A stretch of DNA of 12,999 nt from Pavlovales sp. CCMP2436 (GCA_026770615.1 MU631528.1:209724-222722); one strand, 5' to 3'; positions 1 to 7,595 are shown, numbered from the stretch's first letter. Notes: generated by a model not told the origin, from the sequence alone. Program-made: numbers and translations.

Positions 1-177
1 CAGATGATACCGAGACGGCACGGGGAGCGCGGCCCAGACCGGCTTGGGCCAGGCTCCCGCGCTGCCCGTGCATGCAAGTTGTGTGCGGGGATTGACTGCT
101 CTGGAAGGTGGCGCACTGCACAGTGCCCTCAGTCGCTGCAACAATGAATTTCATTAATTTGACCACCGACGTGCGCC

Positions 178-246
<69 letters not shown>

Positions 247-751
247 TAAATATAATCATTATTACTTATTAGTTAGTTAAATAGTTAGTTATACTCGCTT
301 ATTTCACAATTGACGACTTCACGTAACGTCTCGTTATAGTGATATACATGTCTTTTTGGGGAATATTCCGATATTTTCCGAGTATAATTTTCCGAAGACA
401 ACCCCGCCGGAGACGCCGCCGGAGGCACCGCCAGAGGCGCGACGGAGGCGCCCGCCGGAGGTTCTCTTCGCGTAGCGAGGATTTTTGTGGATGTTTAAGC
501 AATTTTACAGCGCTCTGTGCTGCATGTCACGCCTATTCTGTATTCAAAAAGCCGGGCCCAATCCAGCATGTTTGTTTGCTGCAGCGGCGACAGCATTGGC
601 AGTAGCTGCGACATTTGATAACACTAGCACTTTAGCGTGCAAAAGGTAAATATAATATATTTATTTAAAAATATATTACTTTTACAGTTAGTTATGCAGT
701 CAGCTAGCCAATAATTTATCTTTTGCTTCTTCCCGGGTCCCTTCCCGCTCT
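1..751. other. Gene-poor region left of the D27 gene
   Basis: No gene can be supported here. The first 147 bases are open in one frame and end in TGA with a few cysteines, so they could be the 3' end of a gene lying off the window, but this is too short to judge. After the TA microsatellite the DNA stays AT-rich to about 335. A patch at 402-465 is built from imperfect CCGCCGGAG-like units that read as Pro/Glu- or Arg-rich low complexity depending on frame. A second AT-rich stretch lies at 645-720. Short open frames exist on both strands across the GC-rich patch, but they are compositional and have no recognisable domain. Confidence 0.5.
178..242. repeat. (TA)n microsatellite
   Basis: About 65 bases of almost pure TA dinucleotide, with one phase slip near position 200, followed by TAAATATAAATATAA-type degenerate sequence. 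Such runs are hypervariable and prone to assembly error, so the length shown may not be the true length. Confidence 0.97.
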
Positions 752-829
752 CGTCTGTCCTCCCCTCCCCTCCCCTCCCCCTTTCCCTCCCTCCTTCCCT
801 CCCTTCCCCCCCTTTCGTTTTTTTATTAG
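752..829. promoter_or_regulatory. Pyrimidine tract upstream of D27; possible 3' splice site and G-quadruplex
   Basis: Almost 80 bases of C/T on the plus strand, including four runs of four or five C (762-781), ending in a T-rich stretch and TTAG at 826-829. Read on the plus strand this is a textbook polypyrimidine tract plus AG acceptor. It could therefore end a 5'-UTR intron whose downstream exon starts at 830, 59 bases before the chosen D27 start. Read on the minus strand, the four G runs separated by single A residues match a G-quadruplex motif. Both readings are inference; no matching donor was identified with confidence. Confidence 0.35.
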
Positions 830-888
830 AGCTCCACCACTATGAAATACGAGCCAAAAGATACGGGTGGCCTCGCGCCACTCGATGG

Positions 889-1758
889 ATGGCCGCGGTA
901 CTTCTCGCGGCAAGCTTGGCCGCCGCCGGCGCGAGTCCGCCCGTGCGCGCGTTCGGCCTCGGCGCCAGCGCGATTGCGCCCAGGTGGGACGGCGCGGCCA
1001 ACGCTGGCCCGCTCGGGCGTGCGGCCGACGCGCTCTTCATGGCGCGCTTCCGCGCCAAGCTCGCCGCCGAGTATGGCACCGACAGCGTGGCGCCGCCCGG
1101 CAGTTATGAGGGCATCACTGACCTGATCGTAGGCTTGCACGAGCGTGACGGAGGCGCGTCGTCCGCGCACGTGGAGGCGGCGTCGCACCGCGTGCTGCGC
1201 TCGCTCTTCCCGAACTGGCCGCCGCTCAACCCGCCTGGCACAGTGGGGCTGCTCCACTGGTTTGGCGTGCTGTTCGCCAGGCCGTTCCCCGCCTTCTCCG
1301 CACGCCTCAACGCATGGGTGACCTGGCTTGCCGCGCAGTGGCTGATGGGGCGGTGCGAGCTGCGCGATGTGGACGACCCGCTCGACATGGCGAAGCTCGC
1401 GGCCGGCGACGGCCGCAAGCAACTGCTTTACGTCCAAAGATGCCGATACCTCGAGGAGACCAAGTGCGCCTCTGTCTGCGTCAACACGTGCAAAACTCCG
1501 ACGCAGCTTTTCTTTAATGCAGATATGGGCGTTGCTCTAACGATCGAGCCGAACTACGAGACGCTCGAATGTCAGTTCAAGTTTGGCGTGCCACCGTCGC
1601 CTCTTGACGATGCCGAAGCGCGCGCCGTCGCCTGCTTCAGCGAGTGCCCGTCCCGCCGCGGGTTTGGCCCCGCCGTTGTCGGGCCCGCCGTCACCGCGAG
1701 CGACGCCGCAAGCCGGCTGGCGGCCGTAGCGAGGCAGTGCTCACGAATGGGCGAGTGA
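889..1758 (+). CDS. D27: DWARF27-like beta-carotene isomerase (DUF4033), plastid-targeted
   Basis: A 289-residue protein of the D27 family. Plant D27 is an iron-containing plastid enzyme that interconverts all-trans and 9-cis beta-carotene and feeds apocarotenoid synthesis; algal homologues are mostly uncharacterised. The C-terminal DUF4033 domain lies at about residues 175-255. It shows the family's RCRYLEE...C...C.N.CK.P.Q.FF block (Cys185, 193, 197, 201), then LTIEPNYE and CQFKFG (Cys228), and a late Cys-x3-Cys (249, 253). Upstream, RLNAWVTWLAAQWLMGRCEL (139-158) matches the conserved helix before that domain. Residues 1-21 form a signal peptide followed by Ala21-Phe22, the cleavage motif of complex red plastids. 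ATG at 889 is chosen because it starts exactly at this leader; the frame stays open further upstream. The coding part has no intron and ends in TGA. Family assignment is strong; substrate is inferred. Confidence 0.9.
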   Translation: MAAVLLAASLAAAGASPPVRAFGLGASAIAPRWDGAANAGPLGRAADALFMARFRAKLAAEYGTDSVAPPGSYEGITDLIVGLHERDGGASSAHVEAASHRVLRSLFPNWPPLNPPGTVGLLHWFGVLFARPFPAFSARLNAWVTWLAAQWLMGRCELRDVDDPLDMAKLAAGDGRKQLLYVQRCRYLEETKCASVCVNTCKTPTQLFFNADMGVALTIEPNYETLECQFKFGVPPSPLDDAEARAVACFSECPSRRGFGPAVVGPAVTASDAASRLAAVARQCSRMGE

Positions 1759-2106
1759 GGCCGCTCACCCGGGCACTTTGTACAGTTACTAATACTATCT
1801 TAGAACAGGAGTTACTCTAAGCATTGAATTTGAAAGGTAAACCTCGACTTCTAGATCGGCAGCTGAACTATAGCCCGGGCCAACCAGGCATGGCAGAGCC
1901 AGACGCCCAGAGGTTCAAATAAGTTCAATAATTATGCGAAATATACAAACAATGTTTGTAATACAGTTCTAAACTAAGCGCTTAGTGGGAAGATGAAGAG
2001 GTTATAACTTATATCACAAATATGTTATTTTCTAGCGACGGACGAGTCGTCAACGTGCCAACCGGCAATCAGGTCTGTTCAGAAATACCAGGGAATAGCC
2101 TATAGG
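1759..2106. other. Convergent intergenic region (3' ends of D27 and the AlkB-like gene)
   Basis: The 348 bases separate two genes that point at each other, so this should hold both 3' UTRs and polyadenylation sites. The middle is AT-rich (about 1920-2035). A 14-bp perfect palindrome (ACTAAGCGCTTAGT) sits at about 1973-1986. No coding signal or RNA gene is supported. Confidence 0.5.
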
Positions 2107-3913
2107 CTACGGACGAGTGATGCGCCGAGGCGCGGCAGCGGGACGACCGGCTGCGCGCAGCCCGGGCCGCTCTGCTGCCGCGCCGCCGCGCCGCGGACCT
2201 CCGGTCCTGGCTGCACCTCCAGGCCTAGGCGGTGGTGGCTGCCCGCCATCGTCGCCAGCGCGCGCGCGTGCACGCGCGCGCCTCCCCTCGCCCGCGACAC
2301 CGTGTCCCTTGCGGCCGCCGCAGAGCAGCGCGCGCTTGAAGACGAGGCTCACCCTTTGCTGCAAGTTGGCCTCCCCCTCCGCCGCCATCACCGCGTGCTC
2401 GAAACCGGTGTTGCCGTTGTTGCAGTCGCCCGTCATGACGACCACGTCTCCGCTATAGAGAGGGAGCGTGTACTGCCACTCCTCCTCGCCCTCGCCCCCG
2501 CCCCCGCCGCTGAGCCCGCCGCCGAGCCCGCCGCGCGCGGGGCGGATGCCGAAGCGGCGCGGCTCACCCACCGTGACAACGGATGTGGGCAGCGCCCAAC
2601 GCGTGCCGTGCTGGGGGGGGGAGGGGGATAGAAATAGGCATGTCAAACAAATAACAGTAACAATAACAAGAACAGTAACAATAACAAGAACAGTAACAAT
2701 AACAAAGACACCGTAACCCCCATACTGCAGTGGACACGATTAAAGGAATCACCTCGGGGTCGGCGTGCCATTTGCAGGCGGCATCTCCCCCGTGCGGGTA
2801 GTGGTTGCACAGCACGCAGTCGAACCGCTCGCCCGTGTCCTCTACGAGCGCGTCTCGGATGCGCTCAACGGTCTGTCCCATCTCGTGCGGTGCCATCAAC
2901 TTGCCGGAGTAGGCCAGCGCGCCGATGCCGCTCGCACGCTCCGCCAACCAGGCTGTGTGACGGCGCTCACGCACTACGCGCCCGTCGGCGGTGAGCAGCT
3001 CGGCCTGTATGAACGGTATTTCGGCGAGCAGTGCGTCCACACTCAGCCCTCCCCCCATCAGCAGCGAATGGAGCGCCCCGCCCGCACAGCCCGTCCCCTC
3101 TGCGTCGGGCAGCGCGACCACTGCGAACTGCACGTCGAAAGGGAGGTGAGCGACGAGCGCGTTGAGCGCCTCCGTCGGTTGTGCCGCACCGAGCAGCCTG
3201 CGAATCGAGTGGCGGGCGGAGAGCGTCTGCGCCGTGTCCATCTGCTTTGCGAGAAGTCCGGCGCGCACTGCGAGACCGAGCGCGGCCGCACGCAGTGGCC
3301 GTAGGCGCGCCTCCCATTGGCGCCGCTCATCTACGCCCGCCCGCGCCCGCCGCGCGGCATCCTCGCCGCAGAGCTGGGCGAGCGCTGCGAGAGAGCCAAC
3401 CACCTCCCGCGCCGAGGCTGCGTCCGCTGCCGCGTCGGCGCCGTCCGCGCGACAGCTCGAAGGCGCGCTCGCACAGCCGCCCAGATGGCCGAGCCGCGCG
3501 TCGGCGAGCGTGGCCGCGCGCTCAGCGGAACAGCCGGAGCCAACGAGCTTGGCGGCAAGGCGCTGCAGTGCATTGCACGCCAGCCGCTGCCGCTTCCGCT
3601 GGTGCACATCTTGCGCGAGGTGCGGCGCGCCGAACGGGGGGCCGGGCGGTTCGATGCGCGCCGCTGCAGCGAGCAGCTCCTCCACAGAACGCGCGCCGCC
3701 AATGAGCGCGCCGGCGCTCTGCTCGGTCAGCTCGGCGGCGGACGGGGCAAGCGCGCACGAGGCCCTCATTCTGACGGGCGCGTGCCTGCTCGGCGCTGGT
3801 CTCTGCACCGTCCTCGTCTTCGTCAGCGACCAGACAGCGAAGGCGTCAAGCTCCGCGGGCGATGCGGCGGCGAGCAGAAGCCCAAGCATGCGCCAGCGAT
3901 CGCCACGCCTCAT
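2107..3913 (-). CDS. AlkB-like 2-oxoglutarate/Fe(II) dioxygenase with plastid-type leader (two exons)
   Basis: Coding exons are 3913-2753 and 2610-2107 on the minus strand, giving 554 residues. AlkB-family enzymes remove alkyl groups from nucleic acids, or occasionally proteins, using Fe(II), 2-oxoglutarate and O2. Residues about 280-480 carry the fold: a Y335-S-G turn, N370-x-Y372 of the nucleotide-lid/2OG region, iron ligands H383-A-D385 and distal H459, and R473 in the 2OG-binding strand (RVSLVFK). The intron falls between the HxD motif and the next strand, in phase 0, which restores family spacing. A Gly-rich insert (414-426) and a low-complexity Arg/Ala/Pro tail (481-554) are unusual. 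Residues 1-24 look like a signal peptide ending Ala24-Phe25 and followed by a Ser/Thr/Arg-rich stretch, suggesting plastid import. Residues about 75-280 are helical, Ala/Leu-rich and unassigned. The start is taken at 3913; Met9 is an alternative. Confidence 0.82.
2260..2281. repeat. 22-bp perfect GC/TGCA palindrome
   Basis: Alternating purine-pyrimidine sequence centred on GTGCAC at 2270/2271. It lies within the Arg/Ala low-complexity tail of the AlkB-like protein and could adopt Z-DNA or a cruciform. It suggests the tail arose from simple-sequence expansion. Confidence 0.9.
2611..2752 (-). other. Spliceosomal intron of the AlkB-like gene
   Basis: 142-base intron, phase 0. On the minus strand it starts with GTGATT directly after the HADPE codons and ends in a long pyrimidine tract (TATCCCCCTCCCCCCCCAG). 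Removing it joins the two halves of the dioxygenase fold with correct spacing, which is the main evidence. It contains an 18-bp tandem repeat, listed separately. Confidence 0.85.
2653..2706. repeat. 18-bp tandem repeat inside the AlkB intron
   Basis: Three near-identical copies of AACAGTAACAATAACAAG on the plus strand, the last with one base changed. On the transcribed strand it is T-rich, so it may serve as extra polypyrimidine sequence. It would encode a Cys/Tyr repeat if retained, which supports it being intronic. Confidence 0.9.
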
Positions 3914-3980
3914 GCCGTGCGCCTCGCGTCGAGGACACAGGACACACCGGCGTCGTGGCGGCGGGAAGGGCCGATCCAGG
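3914..3980. promoter_or_regulatory. 67-bp divergent start-to-start spacer, presumed bidirectional promoter
   Basis: The predicted starts of the AlkB-like gene (minus) and the secreted protein gene (plus) are only 67 bp apart. The spacer is GC-rich, has no TATA box and contains a short direct repeat (AGGACACAGGACACAC). The two genes probably share one promoter, with 5' UTRs possibly overlapping on opposite strands. This depends on both start choices, each of which is supported by a signal-peptide-like leader. Confidence 0.4.
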
Positions 3981-5510
3981 ATGGCGGCTCTTCGCTCCTC
4001 CTTCCCGGGCAAGCACTGGCTCCTCCTGGCGCTTACGGTGGCCTCCCTGCCGCTCGCAGCAGGCCTACCACTCGCGGCGGCCGCCTCCCCGCTGCAGTGG
4101 GCGCTGCAGCGGGAGGGGCCGTGCGCGTGGGCGCGGACGAACGCGCTGGGCATCACGCTGGCCGCCACCAAGCCCGCCGCGATGAGCGAGGTGCAGCTCT
4201 GCGCGCTGGAGGCGGGCGTGGGGCAGTCTTGCGTGCCTGTGCGCGCCCTCACCTTCAACCGGGGCGTCAGCGGCAAAGCGGCCAACGTCACCATCGATGA
4301 CCTCGAGCCGGCGGTCGAGTACATGCTTTCCACTCGCGACCTCGCCGGGGGTGCGTGGAGCTCCCGAGCGCCCCTCGCGTGCTGTCACACGCTCGGGCTG
4401 GCAGCGGGGCAGATGGGTGGCGTGCGGCTGGACGGTAAGCCGAATGAGAACAACATGGCGATTCGCTGGCTGCCGCCGTCCCAGCAGGTCGGCAGCTACA
4501 CGGTCCGCTGGGGCCCGAAGCACGGCGATCCGTGGCAAAGGCGCTGGCGGACGGTCAGCGTCAACGGGACGCAGCTGGGGCTCAAGGTGCACGGGCTGGA
4601 GGGCGGGCAGACGTACGCCTTCGAGGTGCGGGCGACCTTCGCCAGCGGCAGGTCCGGCGGCTATTCGGATCGCGCGTACTACCGCACGGTCGAGCGTTCC
4701 GTTCGCACGATGGAGGTGGTGCGCATCAGCGAAAACTGCGGAGCGCACTGCGAGCCGGACTACATCTCTGAGCACAACTCGGGCGACTTGCGCGCCGACG
4801 TCGGCTTCATCACAGTAAGTGTGCTCGTTCGTGTGTGCGTCGGTAAGCGTCTGTAACCGTTCGCTCCCATCCTCAATTCTCATCTGCTACGTGTGATGCC
4901 GCATGTGCAGGCCGTAACGGTTCCGGGCTGGTCCCCCTTCGGCATCGACTTCCCGCACGCCGTTATCACGCGCTACTGCATCGAGCACGCGGGCCCCTTC
5001 CGGGAGTACCTCAGCTGCAACCCCTCGTGCGGCTGCAACAACTACATCGACAGAGTGATCGCGCGAGCAGACACGTCTTCGTGCCATCGCCTGCCGGGGG
5101 ACGAGCCGGGTCGGAAGCGCTGCGAGTGCAACGCGTCGAGCCTCGCGCTAGCTCACTCGGGGGTGGGCCGCCTCGAGATCTATCTGCCCTTCCCGATGGG
5201 CTACAACAGATCTCACAACTTGGTGGTGCCCCCTCGCAACCAGTCTCTCTGCGTTGGAGCCTGGTACGACACGCCGAGCTCGGCGGAGTGCGCGGACGGC
5301 GTTCCCATGGGGACGCAGCCTGCGGGATGTGCGTGGCGACGGATCCCAAGCCAGCAAACCATCGTGCGCGGCGGGGAGCTGCTGGCGGCGGCCTGGCGCG
5401 CCCTGCCTGGCAACGCCTCAGTGAGTGTGATCGAGCAGGTGGTCTTGCACAACAGCAACCTCCTAGCCGGCATCTTTGACAAGAGGAATACGAGATGCTG
5501 CGGCTGCTAA
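3981..5510 (+). CDS. Secreted protein with fibronectin-III-like domains and Cys-rich C-terminus (two exons)
   Basis: Exons 3981-4814 and 4911-5510 give 477 residues. I do not recognise a named family. Residues 1-35 form a strong signal peptide (basic start, then a long Leu/Ala core), so the product should enter the secretory pathway. Residues about 36-135 and about 145-240 have the beta-sandwich pattern of fibronectin type III. The second is clearer: RWLPP, then YTVRW, then an L-x-GL-x-x-GQTYAFEVRA strand pair. The C-terminal 230 residues are Cys-rich, with clusters such as CNPSCGC, CECN and a terminal CCGC. Several N-glycosylation sequons (NVT, NGT, NAS, NRS, NQS) fit an extracellular role. 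There is no second membrane segment. The frame is open upstream of 3981, but that stretch is antisense to the AlkB-like exon. Extracellular binding or structural function is inference. Confidence 0.78.
4815..4910 (+). other. Spliceosomal intron of the secreted-protein gene
   Basis: 96-base phase-0 intron with a consensus donor (ACA|GTAAGT) and acceptor (GCATGTGCAG|GCC). Without splicing the frame would stop at a TAA at about 4854. With splicing, a 199-codon open second exon follows with the same codon bias and Cys-rich composition. Confidence 0.88.
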
Positions 5511-6560
5511 CAAGCATGAGCCATGATCAGGCTTGGATCCGGACGTCACAATTAAATGACTCAAACGCGTATCTATATTTTCGATATGTCATACCAGCCA
5601 GTCCAGCCATCAACCACGAATCCGCAGCAGGCCCGTCACGCATGCACGCACTGATCCATGACAAGTCCGTCATATTCATGCACCACTCACGCGCACTGCT
5701 CTCAGCAATCAAACGGGCCCTTGAAACCGGCCAGTCACCCACGCTGTAACACCACTCGGGCGACAAAAAACCTAGAATCAATCATGAGCCAGCAAGCTCA
5801 AAGTCTTCAAAACGCAAACATGAGCCAGCAAGCCCGCCACACCCCGCAACCCAAAGTCCTGCGCCCAAGGTCCACCCCCGTCAAGGGGTGGGATAGAATG
5901 GGCCAGCAAATAATCCACGCATATTTGTGGTTTTGCCCACCGAGGCAAAAATCTCAACATATGCGAGCCGGCTAGCGAGGAAGTAATGTTTGGGATGCGC
6001 GAAGGTGGGCCGCGCTCGCAGACGGTGCTGCATTTTCAGACGACGCGAGGGGGAATAGCGGAGGTCGGTCAGCACGTCAGTCGAGAGTCGTCAGTCGTCG
6101 ACCGTCGTGTGGCTGAACTGATCAGCGGTGGGGACGGTATCCGTGTGCTCGGGGTGGATCCCTGGATCTTAGTGTTTTCAACACTTATATCCAATGAGAT
6201 CCTCCCGGGGACGGACGTTTAACTAGAAACTTACACGCAACTTTGCCTGCAAGGACTGCAGCACAGTAGCTTCCGAGTGCTGGGAGTGTGTGCCGGCGTG
6301 GTCAACCTGCGGACGCGCGCGATGCTTGGGGTTGAAATAAAAAACCTCTGTCGAAAACATTCTTATATATTTTAGGATTTGATTGCGTAATCATGCTCGT
6401 TGATAGCGACATTTTTCCAGACCCGGGAGGAGCACACATTGCCATACTAAAACTGGAATTCGGTAATGGGCTCGGTATTTGACAGTGTATAACATTGTCT
6501 ACTGAAAATTTCGAATTTTTTCGAAACTCACTATGAAATAAAATGTTTTCATAATATATA
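5511..6560. other. 1-kb region without a supported gene
   Basis: This follows the secreted-protein stop and probably begins with its 3' UTR. It holds a 14-bp direct repeat (ATGAGCCAGCAAGC) near 5783 and 5820, a GC-rich patch at 5990-6150 with short GTCAGTCG-like repeats, and AT-rich DNA from 6340 to 6560. Small open frames (for example 5986-6222) have no domain. A hairpin (AGTGTT/AACACT) lies at about 6170-6184. A short Cys-rich open stretch at 6227-6340 is listed separately. Confidence 0.5.
6227..6340 (+). other. Cys-rich open stretch, possible terminal exon or gene relic
   Basis: Directly after TTTAACTAG, a plausible splice acceptor, 37 codons run to TAA with the pattern Cys-x2-Cys-x6-Cys-x2-Cys-x6-Cys-x4-Cys. 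That spacing is typical of a zinc-binding module. There is no start codon and no convincing upstream exon, so this is either the last exon of an unseen gene, a fragment of a decayed transposase or similar protein, or chance. An AATAAA-like sequence overlaps the stop (6336-6341). Confidence 0.2.
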
Positions 6561-6564
6561 TTAA

Positions 6565-6685
6565 TGTTGGGGGGTTCGGGCTGGCGGTACGTTTCAAGTT
6601 CAAGTCAGGCTGATCTTAGCGCTCTGACACAGGCTCCTACGCGCTACGTCGAAGTGGGGAGCTAGTAGAAGTGGTGGATGATGAG
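6565..6685 (+). repeat. Left terminal inverted repeat
   Basis: Begins TGTTGGGGGGTTCGGG and pairs with 7465-7585 over its full length at about 94% identity. Includes a short internal direct repeat (TTCAAGTTCAAGT). Confidence 0.9.
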
Positions 6686-6876
6686 ATATAATTTTCTTCG
6701 CCATCCTGAAACGGCCGGATCGCGCTGCCTGCTCGCAAGGTAGCCCGATGGGCTGCCTCGCAAAGCTGTTGTACGCACTGCTATCGGCCACCTCCATCAC
6801 GGACGCTTCATCTACTACCTCATCCACCGCGCCTCCGCGCGGTTGCTCGCGCCATGCGCGCGCGAACAAGTTCATG

Positions 6877-7480
6877 GCATTCCAAACCCAAATCCGCCAT
6901 CAAGTGGACTCGCTCGCGCTCGACGTCTCGGCTCCTTCGGCTCCTTCTTCAACCAGTCCTTCCAACGCGCCCCCGCGCCGCAGTCCGCGCATCGCACGCG
7001 CGAACGAGTTCACGGCATTCAAACCCCCGTTGCTTCCTAGCGACACGCCGACGGTGAGACCACCAATGAACTCGCTCGCTCGCGCTCGGCCGGACGACCT
7101 CGCGTTGTCTGGTTTGGCTCCTTCGGCTCCTTCTTCAACTAGTCCTACCACCGCGCCCCCGCGCGACTGCCCGCGCTCTGCACGCACGAACAAGTTCACG
7201 GCATTCAAAACCCAAACCCGCCATCAAGTGGACTCGCTCGCGCTCGACGTCTCAGCTCCTTTCGGCTCCCTCTTCAACCAGTCCTTCCACCGCGCCCCCG
7301 CGCTGCGGCCCACGCTCTGCACGCGCAAACGAGTTCTCGACATTCAAAACCCCATCGCTTCCCAGCGATATGTCACCGCTGGGATAACCAATGGACTTGC
7401 TTGCTCGCGCACTGTCGGGCGGCCCCGCGTTGCGCAGCGACTCCAGCGCTTTGTTTTCGGCTTCCTCATCATCCACCACT
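6877..7480. repeat. Alternating A-B-A-B internal repeats of the TIR element
   Basis: Units restart at ATTC landmarks near 6877, 7015, 7201 and 7340, so spacing runs 138, 186 and 139 bases. Units 1 and 3 share CATCAAGTGGACTCGCTCGC. Units 2 and 4 share a different segment containing an AGCGA-type core and (A)CCAATG-like sequence. All share the TCGGCTCCTTCTTCAACC-like core and the CGCGCCCCCGCG core. The higher-order period is 324 bases. The translated plus frame repeats a Pro/Ser/Ala motif and the minus frame repeats a GGAV-x-GLVEEGAE motif, so I cannot say that either is coding. Confidence 0.75.
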
Positions 7481-7585
7481 TCTACCAGCTCCCCACTTCG
7501 GCGTAGCGCGTAGGAGACTGCGTCGGAGTGCTAAGATCAGCCTGACTTGAACTTGAAACGTACCGCCAGCCCGAACCCCCCTACA
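7465..7585 (-). repeat. Right terminal inverted repeat
   Basis: Reverse complement of the left repeat, ending in CCCGAACCCCCCTACA. Substitutions are scattered toward the inner half, while the outer 50 bases are nearly identical, consistent with selection or recent origin of the ends. Confidence 0.9.
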
Positions 7586-7595
7586 TTAATATATA

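Larger units (their letters stand above)
6565..7585. mobile_element. Non-autonomous DNA transposon-like element with 121-bp terminal inverted repeats
   Basis: The first 121 bases (6565-6685) and the last 121 (7465-7585) are inverted copies with 7 mismatches and no gap; the stretch 6569-6620 is a perfect 52-bp match to its partner. TTAA sits immediately outside both ends (6561-6564 and 7586-7589), as in piggyBac-type insertion. The termini read TGTWGGGGGG rather than the usual piggyBac CCY, however, and a 6-bp ATTAAT duplication is an equally good reading. The flanks together would have formed an AT palindrome before insertion. The interior is open on both strands, but I see no transposase or DDE motif. 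Its GC-rich internal repeats explain the open frames. It most likely depends on enzymes supplied elsewhere. Confidence 0.8.

Noticed and set aside
1..147. Open frame at the left edge with four cysteines ending in TGA
   Set aside because: Too short and without context to call a gene end; could be real but cannot be supported.
339..605. Arg-rich open frame
   Set aside because: Produced by GC-rich repeated CCGCCGGAG units; no domain and no codon bias like the real genes.
1870..1925. tRNA-like segment with GGTTCAAAT
   Set aside because: The A-box, anticodon arm and pairing acceptor stem are missing.
3162..3980. Upstream extension of the secreted-protein frame and other long open frames in 2960-3980
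   Set aside because: They are antisense or out-of-frame readings of the AlkB-like exon caused by high GC; they lack domains and would place a signal peptide in mid-protein.
3914..4333. Upstream extension of the AlkB-like frame to 4333
   Set aside because: It overlaps the first exon of the secreted protein on the other strand and would bury the signal-peptide-like leader.
6160..6230. Resemblance to U2 snRNA stem IIa (TATATC...ATCCTCCCGGGGAC)
   Set aside because: The invariant branch-point recognition sequence GTAGTA and the U2 5' end are absent, so this is at best a chance similarity.
6748..7506. 252-codon open frame inside the TIR element
   Set aside because: Explained by the A-B-A-B repeats and open on the opposite strand as well; runs into the right TIR; no domain.
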